Origin: Geminicoccaceae bacterium
Lineage (GTDB): Bacteria; Pseudomonadota; Alphaproteobacteria; Geminicoccales; Geminicoccaceae
Direction: 5' to 3'
Length of the DNA: 64,000 bases
NCBI GenBank assembly: GCA_028285265.1
Contig: JANQPX010000038.1
Location: forward strand, 1-64,000
Below the pieces are notes generated by a model. It was not told where the DNA came from. It was given only the letters and a program-made list of their open reading frames with translations, and made no database searches. This document shows positions 44,623-52,983 of this stretch, in pieces (positions within the stretch are counted from its first letter, which is position 1; every line of letters begins with the position of its first letter). The position numbers and the translations under genes were made by a program.

Positions 44623-45164
44623 AATCGCTGTTCTTGAGGTTGTAGACCAAAATGCTCTTACTCATTGGTGATCCTTGTCACCACCACACCAATCCTATGT
44701 TGATCCTGTGGTTCTCTGAGTTAAAACGACTAAAAATGGCCTGGCGATAGAAAGCTTCTTGGGTCTCTAAGGGCTCAACGACAAAATCGGCGGTCGATAT
44801 GGCACAGAGGCCAGATCAGCGTCCTGATGTCCCTGTTGTTCCGCGTTCTCCGCTACAGCCCTGCCCTTCAGTCCTTTTTGGGCCTCCGAAACATGGATCT
44901 TTCCACAACGTAATACAGCTCCGAAGTGCAAAGCAGCGATTGATCATTATTGCCGAACTTAGGCAAAGCAACAACCATCCCTTTTAAATTATAACATTTC
45001 CAAAGTGACTAGATATGTAGAATAATTCTAAATTGAACAGAAATAATATTTCTTCTCATTGCTTTTTTACTAGATTCTTTTTTTCAGTTGATTTAGTTCA
45101 CTCAGAGTGAGATGCAGGTCGTGCTGCAAGAATACCCAACGATATGAGTTCGGAGAGAGACACC
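44623..45164. other. AT-rich upstream region of the iron-binding protein gene
   Basis: About 540 bases, strongly AT-rich from 44980 to 45110, with the Irr box at 45016-45032. No gene supported; a 62-codon frame at 44799 looks random. Confidence 0.5.
45016..45032. promoter_or_regulatory. Irr box (iron control element)
   Basis: The 17 bases TGTAGAATAATTCTAAA match the Irr consensus TTTAGAATNATTCTAAA at every position but one and are palindromic in the core. Irr is a Fur-family regulator of alphaproteobacteria acting when iron is scarce. The site lies 132 bases before the FutA-like start and overlaps a possible -35 (TTGAAC at 45033). Binding is inferred from the match. Confidence 0.75.
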
Positions 45165-46178
45165 ATGCGAATGCCTATCAGCCTATCGGTTGCTGTGATT
45201 GCCCTTGCCGCGGGCCAAGCAGTAGCTCAGGAGGTCAATGTCTATTCTTCGCGCCACTACAACACCGACCAAGCGCTCTACGATGAGTTTACCGCTTCCA
45301 CCGGCATCAAGGTGAACCTGATCGAAGCGAAAGGTGATGCGTTGATTGAACGCATGACGGCAGAGGGCGAAAGCAGCCCTGCTGATGTCTTTATCACCGT
45401 CGACGGAAGCCGTCTGGCGCGCGCTGTTGAGGCTGGATTGTTTCAACCGACGGACTCAGACGCTCTAACCGCAGCGGTGCCCGAGAATCTGCGCCATCCC
45501 GATGGACTTTGGTACGGCTTCAGCACCCGCGTGCGCGGCATTGTCTACGCAAAAGACAAGGTCGATCCAAGCGACCTTGCGTCCTATGAAGACCTCACCG
45601 ATGAGAAGTGGAATGGTCGGATTTGCATTCGCTCCTCCTCTAACGTCTACAACCAGTCATTGGTGGCCTCGATGATCGCTTCTGAGGGTATCGAAGCAGC
45701 CGAGAGTTGGTCAGAAGGAATTGTCGCCAATATGGCACGGCAACCGCAGGGCGGCGACACAGACCAAATTAAGGCCGTCGCTGCCGGTGAATGCGATGTT
45801 GCTGTTGCCAACCACTATTACCTCGCCCGTCTTATACGATCAGACAAAGCTGAAGATAATGCTGTTGCTGATTCAGTCGGCATGATCTTTCCTAACCAGG
45901 ATGGCCGTGGCAGCCACGCCAATGTCAGTGGTGCTGGCGTTGCTGCGCATGCGCCTAATAGGGATGCTGCCGTCAAGTTCGTTGAGTACCTCGCCACGCC
46001 GTCAGCCCAAGCTTACTTCGCAGATGGCAATAACGAGTGGCCCGTCGTTGCCGACGTCAAACTAACCCCAGTGCTGGAGGAATGGGGCGACATCAAGACC
46101 GATTCTGTCGCTGTCATCGCTTTCGGTGAGCATAATGCAGATGCCCTAAAGGTGATGGATCGTGCCGGCTGGCAATGA
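45165..46178 (+). CDS. FutA-like periplasmic ferric-iron-binding protein
   Basis: 337 residues from ATG 45165 (CGGAG upstream). Signal peptide at 1 to about 21 (AVAQE). It has the FbpA/FutA/IdiA signs: EVNVYSSRHYNTDQALYDEF at the start with one Tyr ligand, GFSTRVRGIVYAKD, and VANHYYLARL with the adjacent Tyr pair that binds iron. It captures ferric iron for an ABC importer. No permease or ATPase gene follows, so it is an orphan binding protein whose membrane partners lie elsewhere. The upstream Irr box supports iron-dependent control. Confidence 0.9.
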   Translation: MRMPISLSVAVIALAAGQAVAQEVNVYSSRHYNTDQALYDEFTASTGIKVNLIEAKGDALIERMTAEGESSPADVFITVDGSRLARAVEAGLFQPTDSDALTAAVPENLRHPDGLWYGFSTRVRGIVYAKDKVDPSDLASYEDLTDEKWNGRICIRSSSNVYNQSLVASMIASEGIEAAESWSEGIVANMARQPQGGDTDQIKAVAAGECDVAVANHYYLARLIRSDKAEDNAVADSVGMIFPNQDGRGSHANVSGAGVAAHAPNRDAAVKFVEYLATPSAQAYFADGNNEWPVVADVKLTPVLEEWGDIKTDSVAVIAFGEHNADALKVMDRAGWQ

Positions 46179-46206
46179 CCGGGTCCAAGAGATCATGACC
46201 CTAAGA

Positions 46207-46242
46207 CTGCCTGCCAATTCATGGCAGGCAGCACATCGTTTT
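46207..46242 (+). terminator. Probable terminator of the iron-binding protein gene
   Basis: CTGCCTGCCA and TGGCAGGCAG form a perfect 10-bp stem with a 5-base loop, followed after a few bases by TTTT. It lies 29 bases past the stop. Confidence 0.75.
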
Positions 46243-46386
46243 CTCGCAATAGAACAACGGTCTGCGGACCGAACGAGACCGGACAATGACGATGGATCAC
46301 CAGGTGCTTTCTAGAAGTCATGCGCGCGTCCTTCTCTCGGGCGTCCATGCGTCGCTCCAGTTGGTCAAAGCGCGTTAGGCCGTGCC

Positions 46387-47181
46387 TTGACCCCGGATTT
46401 CTATGACTCTGACCTGGTCGTTAGAGCCTATGACCTCCTGACCGACCAGGCAAACCAACAGATTGCTGGCGATTTAGCTTTTTATATCGATTGCGCCCGA
46501 CGGTTTCATGGTCCGATCCTGGAGCTTGGCGTTGGCACCGGTCGAATTGCCTGGGCGCTCGCTGACGCAGGCTTTGATATCGTCGGCATTGACCGCTCGA
46601 AAGGCATGCTCGCGGCCGCAAGGCAAAAGGTCGACATGTATGATGCCGCGGCCGCACAAAGGCTCAGCCTCATCGAAGCCGACATCGTCGATTTTGACCT
46701 CGGCCAAACCTTCCCGACCGCGATCATGCCGTTCAGCACATTTCAACATCTTGCCCTTCCTTGCCAGCAACGCGCTTGCCTCACCAGCATTCACCGGCAT
46801 CTCTCGATTGGCGGCCGGTTGGTTCTCGATATCTTCGATCCCATACTGGATGCCTGCGTTCCTGGCGCTCTGACGCCCAATCCAGACCGGGAAGCGGTTG
46901 ATCCAACAAGCGGCCATAAACTTCGGAGGCGCAGCATCGCCCGTTCCAACGACCCACTGACGCAGACCTTCGTCGAGACCTTTCGATTGGAAAGGATCGA
47001 TCGATCGGGCAATCTCGTCGAAGCTGATGATGCCACCCATCATCTTCGGTGGTCGACGCGTCAGGAAATGGCCTATCTTTTTGAGCTCTGCGGTTTCGAG
47101 ATCCTAGACGAATATTCTGACTTCAATGCGAGTGCACCCACCTACGGCAAACGCCAGATCTGGACAGTAAGGCGCGCCTAA
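46387..47181 (+). CDS. SAM-dependent methyltransferase (class I, second gene)
   Basis: 264 residues from TTG 46387; the protein begins with FYDSDLVVRAYDLLTDQ, typical of this group. Motif I is ILELGVGTGRIAWALADAGFDIVGIDRSKGML (about 44-75), then EADIVDFDLGQTFPTAIMPFSTFQHL and HLSIGGRLVLDIFDP. The C-terminal 100 residues are strand-rich, as in the methyltransferases that act on small molecules. Substrate unknown. It is a single gene flanked by a terminator on the left and a gap on the right. Confidence 0.85.
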   Translation: MTPDFYDSDLVVRAYDLLTDQANQQIAGDLAFYIDCARRFHGPILELGVGTGRIAWALADAGFDIVGIDRSKGMLAAARQKVDMYDAAAAQRLSLIEADIVDFDLGQTFPTAIMPFSTFQHLALPCQQRACLTSIHRHLSIGGRLVLDIFDPILDACVPGALTPNPDREAVDPTSGHKLRRRSIARSNDPLTQTFVETFRLERIDRSGNLVEADDATHHLRWSTRQEMAYLFELCGFEILDEYSDFNASAPTYGKRQIWTVRRA

Positions 47182-47512
47182 GTGAGACGTCAGCGGCCTC
47201 CTTCCGAGACGGCATACATTGCTGCTGGTTTGGAGCGATGTCATCTAAATTGTAGGCGTCAACCTACTCAAAGGCTCCATCGACATCGCCGGATAGTGGA
47301 GGCTCCACTGTCATTGATGCTATCCATCCCTCCACGAACACATTGACCCCTCGCCTAACTTCAGATTTTCACTCAGAGCGATTACAAGCTCCAAGTGGTC
47401 AACGCGGAAACGATGAAATAGGCTTCTGAGGCATTCCAACTGACGTCTCAAGAAACAGCAACTGCATAAGGATCGCGATCAAGGTTGGCGAGTAGCTGAA
47501 AGGCGAGATGGC
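47182..47512. other. Intergenic region before ybaN-like gene
   Basis: About 330 bases. A 5-bp stem GTAGG/CCTAC at about 47251 is too small to count. No gene seen. Confidence 0.3.
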
Positions 47513-47887
47513 TTGCGGTTAGTATGGATGATTGGCGGCACGATTAGTCTTACCCTGGGTGTGATTGGCCTCGTCCTGCCACTGCTCCCGACGACGCCGT
47601 TCATTATCCTGGCAGCCTACTGCTATGCCCGTTCATCGAAGCGAATGCATGACTGGCTGCTGGAGCACAAGGTCTTCGGCCCGCTCATCGATGATTGGCG
47701 ACGCTATGGCGCCATCCGAAGGCCTGCAAAAATCATGGCGACGCTCTCGGTTATCGTCGTTTTGCTCATCTCCTTAGCGTTTCGCGTCTCCTTCGCGATT
47801 CTCACTATCCAGACGATCGCTTTGTTGGGTGTACTGCTGTTCATCTGGACACGACCGAATGGCGACGCTGGCCAATCGCGAACTTGA
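47513..47887 (+). CDS. YbaN/DUF454 inner-membrane protein
   Basis: 124 residues from TTG 47513, with AGGCGAG upstream. Three to four membrane segments. The DUF454 signature is clear: LGVIGLVLPLLPTTPFIILAAYCYARSSKRMHDWLLEHKVFGPLIDDWRRYGAI. The role is unknown; in some bacteria it is near heme- or respiration-related genes. It appears to be a single gene. Confidence 0.88.
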   Translation: MRLVWMIGGTISLTLGVIGLVLPLLPTTPFIILAAYCYARSSKRMHDWLLEHKVFGPLIDDWRRYGAIRRPAKIMATLSVIVVLLISLAFRVSFAILTIQTIALLGVLLFIWTRPNGDAGQSRT

Positions 47888-48167
47888 CGCCATATGTCCG
47901 GAAGCCAATGTGGGGTCGTAGCCAGGTCAGAAAAATGATTCTTGCCGCCTTACAGACACAGATGCCGGACCTTTTGCCGCGGTAGCTGCCGCAATCAACA
48001 ATAGCTTGGTACGAATTGAGACAAACGATAGATGGTGGGCGAGCAGGGTTCAAAGCGAGCGACAGCTTTTGGATGCACGCATTCCGGTTAGACGACGCTG
48101 TCTTTGCCGAAAGCAACGGAACAGTATGGCTTCAGCCCGGTATGATGAAAGTGGAGGCCCTGATCCG

Positions 48168-49460
48168 ATGACGATACATTCGATGTGGCAGGGCATAGCC
48201 ATTCTTGCACTTTGGCTGGTGCCGACACTGCCATCTCTTGCAGATGAACCGAGGACACCAACGGCGTGGATTGAGCTTGCCGTTGAACGACTTTGTCTAC
48301 TCGATGAACCGCTTTTTGGACTGGCTGCCCAGCAGGTTCTTCCCGGTGCTTGGCTCCTCGACGAGTCCTTTCGAGAGAGCAATGGTATCGTCGCAAGGGT
48401 TGATCAACGCTTTGTCGTCTCTGGTGGCGACGAATTGCGCCTTATCCGTCTCCAGCATGGCGGGCGGCTTCGACGACTCACCATTGAGTGGTTCGAGCAT
48501 GACCACGAAGGAACAAGAGCATCGTTACAGGCCATGACTGACGACACCTGCCAACTGTTAGCCGGACGAAGAATCGTCAACAAAGCGCCTGGTGAGACCC
48601 TCCTTGAGCATTTGGATAGCGATCTTCAAACCATACGCTGGACTGAAACGCTTGAAGCCCCCTTGCCTGACGGCCAAGATCCGGGCGGTCCGCGTATCGC
48701 ACTGGTCGACTCCGGACTGGCTTACGATCTTCCGATCTATCGGAATCGTCTGGCTAGAAACCCGGATGGCAAACCGCTTGGCTACGACTTCTGGGACGAC
48801 GATCTCTTTCCCTATGACGCAGATATGTCACGGGGTCCATTCTTTCCGGTCCGGCATGGCACGTCCGTGGCATCGATCTTACTTCGCGATGCGCCAACGG
48901 CTGCACTGATACCGTTTCGCTACCCGCGGCCTCAAATGATGCGCATGGGCGAGGTCGTCGAACAAGCGGCAAAGGCCGGCGCTTCGATCCTTGCGATACC
49001 GCTTGGGAGCCGACGATCCGCAGATTGGACGACGTTCGCCGATGCCATGCGCGCGCACCCCGAGATCTTGGCGATTGTCTCCGCTGGCAATGACGGCGAA
49101 AACATCGACCGGCACCCTATATGGCCAGCAGCACTCGATTTAGACAACATGATTACTGTCACCTCTTCTGATGGCTTGGGGAGGCTGGCGCCTCAGTCCA
49201 ACTGGGGACCAAAGAGCGTCGACATCATGCTGCCGGCTGAGAATGTCGATGTAATCGACTTTCGCGGCGCTCAAGGTAAAGCCTCAGGTTCCAGCTTTGC
49301 CGTTCCGAGGTTAGCAGCCCTGGCCTCGCGCCTGCTGCACACCGACCCATCCCTCAACGCCGATGGGTTGCGAGCTGCAATTTTTTCACGTGCCATAGCA
49401 TCGCCCTATGAGGACCGTGTCGTCGCCGTCGGCTGGATTCCTGATCCGTCAGGTGATTAG
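48168..49460 (+). CDS. Secreted subtilisin-like (S8) serine protease
   Basis: 430 residues from ATG 48168, 10 bases after GGAGG, with a signal peptide (1 to about 25, PSLAD). The catalytic triad is Asp181 (IALVDSGLA), His230 (RHGTSVAS) and Ser376 (GSSFAVP), with the oxyanion Asn308 (SAGNDG). Residues 26-170 form an N-terminal region, probably an inhibitory or substrate-recognition part. Predicted periplasmic or secreted. It lies head-to-tail against a second serine protease gene on the opposite strand, only 20 bases from its stop. Confidence 0.9.
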   Translation: MTIHSMWQGIAILALWLVPTLPSLADEPRTPTAWIELAVERLCLLDEPLFGLAAQQVLPGAWLLDESFRESNGIVARVDQRFVVSGGDELRLIRLQHGGRLRRLTIEWFEHDHEGTRASLQAMTDDTCQLLAGRRIVNKAPGETLLEHLDSDLQTIRWTETLEAPLPDGQDPGGPRIALVDSGLAYDLPIYRNRLARNPDGKPLGYDFWDDDLFPYDADMSRGPFFPVRHGTSVASILLRDAPTAALIPFRYPRPQMMRMGEVVEQAAKAGASILAIPLGSRRSADWTTFADAMRAHPEILAIVSAGNDGENIDRHPIWPAALDLDNMITVTSSDGLGRLAPQSNWGPKSVDIMLPAENVDVIDFRGAQGKASGSSFAVPRLAALASRLLHTDPSLNADGLRAAIFSRAIASPYEDRVVAVGWIPDPSGD

Positions 49461-49480
49461 GAACGTGAAGGATGAGGCCC

Positions 49481-51547
49481 TCATTGTGGCTGGGGTGCCG
49501 GTGGAGGCTGGTCAATGAAACGCTTCGCCGCCTGTGCTTGGCGTGGATCAGCTTGAAGGAGGCGCCCATAGGCCATGTCGGCGAGTTCTCGATCACCGCC
49601 CCAAATCCCCGATTGAATTGCGAAACGTTGCGCCTGCGGATCCTCCGGCAAGAGCTTGCTCAGCCATTTTGCATGGGGGAGCATGTCTTGAAACCTGCCG
49701 CCAAGTTGCAGAGACACCAGAAGAGAAAGCCGAGCGTTGATGGAATGCGGAGCCTCGACAACAGCAGCGCTGTGTAAGGCGATAGCGTCGTCAATTCGAC
49801 CCACCAAAGCGAGCGTACGTCCTGCTTCTAAATACTGTCCAGCATTCTCAGCCGCACCGCAATCACTCACGAGAGCCTCGATCAGCGGCATGTCCGGTCT
49901 TTGATCGCGCGAGGCATTGCGCATCGTGTCGATAGCTGACGCGCATCGCACTAGCGCATCACCAAGCTCGCGTTGTACGACTTCCGCGTCCTTCGCATCA
50001 CGCTCGGCGAGGAGCTCCGAGACAGCGGTCATCGGCAGAGCCTCATATCGACCTTCACCTCCGCCGACCGCAATCCCGACAAGTTGACCATTTTGGTCGA
50101 CTAACGCACCGCCACTGACGCCCGGCTGCATGACTGCTTGAACGTGAAGACGCCCCCGTTTGGCGTGGTCGGCAGGACCGAGAATAAGTCCGCCAGGTGC
50201 AAAGACCCTGATCTCTTGTTTTGCAATATCAGCGCCGACGGCGAAATACTGTTCAGCCTCAAGAACATCGCCGAGGTCTAGATCCGTTGAAAGAACCAAC
50301 CCGTCATTCGGAAGGCCTTCGACATGCAGCAACGCCAGATCGCCGCGATATGCCGAGGGAATGACTTTGGCGCGCCTAAGCCCTGCAGGCGTGTGCACCG
50401 TCGCCCCGTCACGATCACCTATTACATGCCGATTGGTGACAAGCAGATCGCGATCGATGCGTACAGCGCTTGCAATCGGATCAAAACTCTCGATCGGAAA
50501 CACCGCCTGGCGCACCGCACAAACCGGAGGTGAATAGCGACAATCCCTATCGGCACCATCAACGGTGACCTCATCTTCAAGAACAACGCTTTGGGATCCG
50601 GAAAACGACAGGATCGCCTCACCAGGTTGTCTGTCTCTTTCGAAGCTGGTTGTCGCCAACTCGCCTCGTTTGATCAGGGCTAGCGCTCCGATGGCATCGC
50701 GTGGGTCAAGAATCCGCCGATCACCGATCCGTGTAATGACATCGCCAACTGCGATACCTGCCTGCATAGCGGCGCCTGTCTTGTCTAATTCGAGAACGCG
50801 CGCGCCCACAGTTTCAGATCGTTCATGTCTTGCAAGTGACTCCAGGCGCCAGCCAGCCTCGACGTAATCTACCTCGCCGTCGTCAGCGAGATCATCGACA
50901 ACACGCAGCAGCAGAGGCGCCGAGACCGCAAAATTGACACCAATATTCGCATCCGCATCAGATGCGAAGATCGCCGACATCATGCCTAAGAGGCGACCCT
51001 CTTCATCGATCAGAGCACCGCCGGAACTCCCAGGATTAGCGGCGGCGTCGGTTTGTAGAAAATCCTCAACTGGGTTGAAACCGGCATGGCTCACATCCAA
51101 TGCGGATACCACACCACAGGAAATGGAAATTCCGAGCCCATAAGTATTACCGATGAGGCAGGCAGGATCGGCCAATTCCGGTCGCGGCGCCAAGTCGAAC
51201 AGGGGCAGATCAACGCCAATGCGCAGTAGGGCTATATCGCTCGCCTCATCCTGGCCAACCAAGGTCGCCGGTAGCTCCCGGCCATCAGAGAGTCGCACAT
51301 CGATCCGCACAGCCGGCTTGACCACGTGCCAGGCTGTCGCAATTAAACCCTCTTCAGCAATCGCTACGCCACTGCCTTCAGGTGCAGCTTGATTAGGTAA
51401 TTCTCCATCACGAACTGGCCTACCAGGCCATACCGGCAGAACTGAAACAACCGATTGAATCGTCTCTGGTGAGACCGCTGAACTCGGCTTGACCTCTAAG
51501 AACGTAGCGATCGATAGAACAATGGCGACGCGAGATACGATGTGCAT
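49481..51547 (-). CDS. Secreted tandem trypsin-like protease with PDZ and TPR regions
   Basis: 688 residues from ATG 51547, with a signal peptide (1 to about 25). Two trypsin-like domains are visible. The first has His74 (TAWHVV), Asp104 (SDIALL) and Ser175 (NPGSSGG). The second has His374 (TNRHVI), Asp403 (GDLALL) and Ser478 (QPGVSGG). A PDZ-like part (about 240-310; TGAAMQAGIAVGDVITRIGDRRI) lies between them, and a helical TPR-like part is at the end (about 560-680). HtrA/DegP proteins normally have one protease domain. Both triads look intact, so the protein may have two active sites. Predicted periplasmic, probably in protein quality control. Confidence 0.85.
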   Translation of the reverse strand: MHIVSRVAIVLSIATFLEVKPSSAVSPETIQSVVSVLPVWPGRPVRDGELPNQAAPEGSGVAIAEEGLIATAWHVVKPAVRIDVRLSDGRELPATLVGQDEASDIALLRIGVDLPLFDLAPRPELADPACLIGNTYGLGISISCGVVSALDVSHAGFNPVEDFLQTDAAANPGSSGGALIDEEGRLLGMMSAIFASDADANIGVNFAVSAPLLLRVVDDLADDGEVDYVEAGWRLESLARHERSETVGARVLELDKTGAAMQAGIAVGDVITRIGDRRILDPRDAIGALALIKRGELATTSFERDRQPGEAILSFSGSQSVVLEDEVTVDGADRDCRYSPPVCAVRQAVFPIESFDPIASAVRIDRDLLVTNRHVIGDRDGATVHTPAGLRRAKVIPSAYRGDLALLHVEGLPNDGLVLSTDLDLGDVLEAEQYFAVGADIAKQEIRVFAPGGLILGPADHAKRGRLHVQAVMQPGVSGGALVDQNGQLVGIAVGGGEGRYEALPMTAVSELLAERDAKDAEVVQRELGDALVRCASAIDTMRNASRDQRPDMPLIEALVSDCGAAENAGQYLEAGRTLALVGRIDDAIALHSAAVVEAPHSINARLSLLVSLQLGGRFQDMLPHAKWLSKLLPEDPQAQRFAIQSGIWGGDRELADMAYGRLLQADPRQAQAAKRFIDQPPPAPQPQ

Positions 51548-51647
51548 GCGTTGATCCCACAGTGGTCGGTCTGCATCAATAAAGCACGAAGCCTGGCAGC
51601 GCGACGAGGGTGAGTTTCGTCCCATCGAATCCGTCCGATATTATCAT

Positions 51648-51661
51648 GAGCCTCGAGGCTC
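51648..51661. promoter_or_regulatory. 14-bp perfect palindrome upstream of the tandem protease gene
   Basis: GAGCCTCGAGGCTC is a perfect palindrome with no loop, about 100 bases upstream of the minus-strand protease start. It might be a protein-binding dyad. The rest of the 51548-52001 gap has no gene; short frames look random. Confidence 0.35.
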
Positions 51662-52001
51662 GTTCGATGATGTGATTGAGACACGATAACAAATGGGTTA
51701 TGCGGCCGAGATACTCAGACCACAAGTTGTGGAAGGAGCATCATCTTGAACTGAACATGCCTCCAGCAATTGTTCGTCGTAGAATGACGCAATCTCGCAA
51801 ATACCCGAAACTGGGCGTCACCAGTTGGGGAGGATGCGGGAAACGCTCGCCCATCGTCGAGACGGACTCGCTTCGAGCGGAGCCATTTTGGTCGAGCTTT
51901 CTTTGTGAACACATTCCGCGCATCGGACCAGCTGGCGCGATCTTCAACGACAAGGGCGCTTCAGTGTAATATGGGCCCTCAACCGAAATCAGGACATCTC
52001 G

Positions 52002-52808
52002 ATGTCGCAACAACGACCCAAGCCATCTGTCGCCGTGACGGGAGCCAGCACGGGCATTGGTTATGCGATCGCAAGAGCATTTGCCGGCGCTGGTTATCCT
52101 ATTGCTGTGGTCGATCTAGACGGCGCCACGGCGCAGGACGTCGCGACTACGTTGACCGATGAATTCGGCGTTGCCGCGATGGGTATCTTTGCTGATGTCG
52201 CCGATAGCGATTCTAGTCGACGAGCCCACGAGAAAATTGAAGCGACCCTTGGATCGCCCGGAGTCTTGATCAACAATGCTGGCATCATGCAACAGAAGAA
52301 GGGATGGATCGAAGAACTCCCTGAAGAGAACTTTGACCGCATGCTCGACGTTCATGTACGAGGCGCGCTGGTCTGGTCCAAGCTCGTTTTGCCGGCCATG
52401 CGCGCGGATGGCTTTGGACGCATCATCAACATGTCATCAGTGAATGCCGTACTCGCTGTCCCTCACCGCCTCGCCTATGTCACCGCCAAAAAAGCGATAC
52501 TAGGCTTTACCGAAGGCCTAGCCCTCGACTGCGCTCGCGCGGGCATCACGGTGAATGCCATCTTGCCTGGATATATCTTAACGGACACCTTGGCGCAGCG
52601 GGCACAACAGGGCTTGCTGAACAAAGACGATTATAACGAACGAACGCCTGTAGGACGATGGGGCGAGCCGGAGGAAATCGCGCGTGTCGCCGTTTTCCTC
52701 GCTGATCCAGCCTCATCCTTTATCACGGGCGCTAAGTTCGTGATTGATGGCGGTCTCACTATTCGAGGTGATGCCGGAGAGGACATCGAGGCGTCGCCAT
52801 ACGCATGA
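52002..52808 (+). CDS. Short-chain dehydrogenase/reductase (SDR)
   Basis: 268 residues. Classical SDR features: cofactor loop TGASTGIGYAIARAFAGAG (about 13-31), Asp after the second strand (VVDLDGATA), NNAG (about 91), catalytic Ser in MSSVNAV and YxxxK in YVTAKKAILG, and the C-terminal GAKFVIDGG. The Asp at the end of strand 2 favours NAD(H). Substrate unknown, probably a hydroxy or keto compound. It stands alone between the proteases and the sulfatase operon. Confidence 0.9.
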   Translation: MSQQRPKPSVAVTGASTGIGYAIARAFAGAGYPIAVVDLDGATAQDVATTLTDEFGVAAMGIFADVADSDSSRRAHEKIEATLGSPGVLINNAGIMQQKKGWIEELPEENFDRMLDVHVRGALVWSKLVLPAMRADGFGRIINMSSVNAVLAVPHRLAYVTAKKAILGFTEGLALDCARAGITVNAILPGYILTDTLAQRAQQGLLNKDDYNERTPVGRWGEPEEIARVAVFLADPASSFITGAKFVIDGGLTIRGDAGEDIEASPYA

Positions 52809-52983
52809 CAACGCCTTCCCAACTGCAGGCAATTTACAGGGCGCGAAAGAGGTAGCCACCTTGGAGACGAGCAACTTAGAACAGCGTGATCGGCGTTGAT
52901 CGATAGAAGCCATCGATCAGAAAACAAGACCACTCATATTGGCCGTCTATCGGGCGGGCTCTCCCCGCCAATTCGCACGTTTT

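Noticed and set aside
44799..44987. 62-codon plus-strand frame upstream of the iron-binding gene
   Set aside because: Composition looks random and it lies in a leader region.
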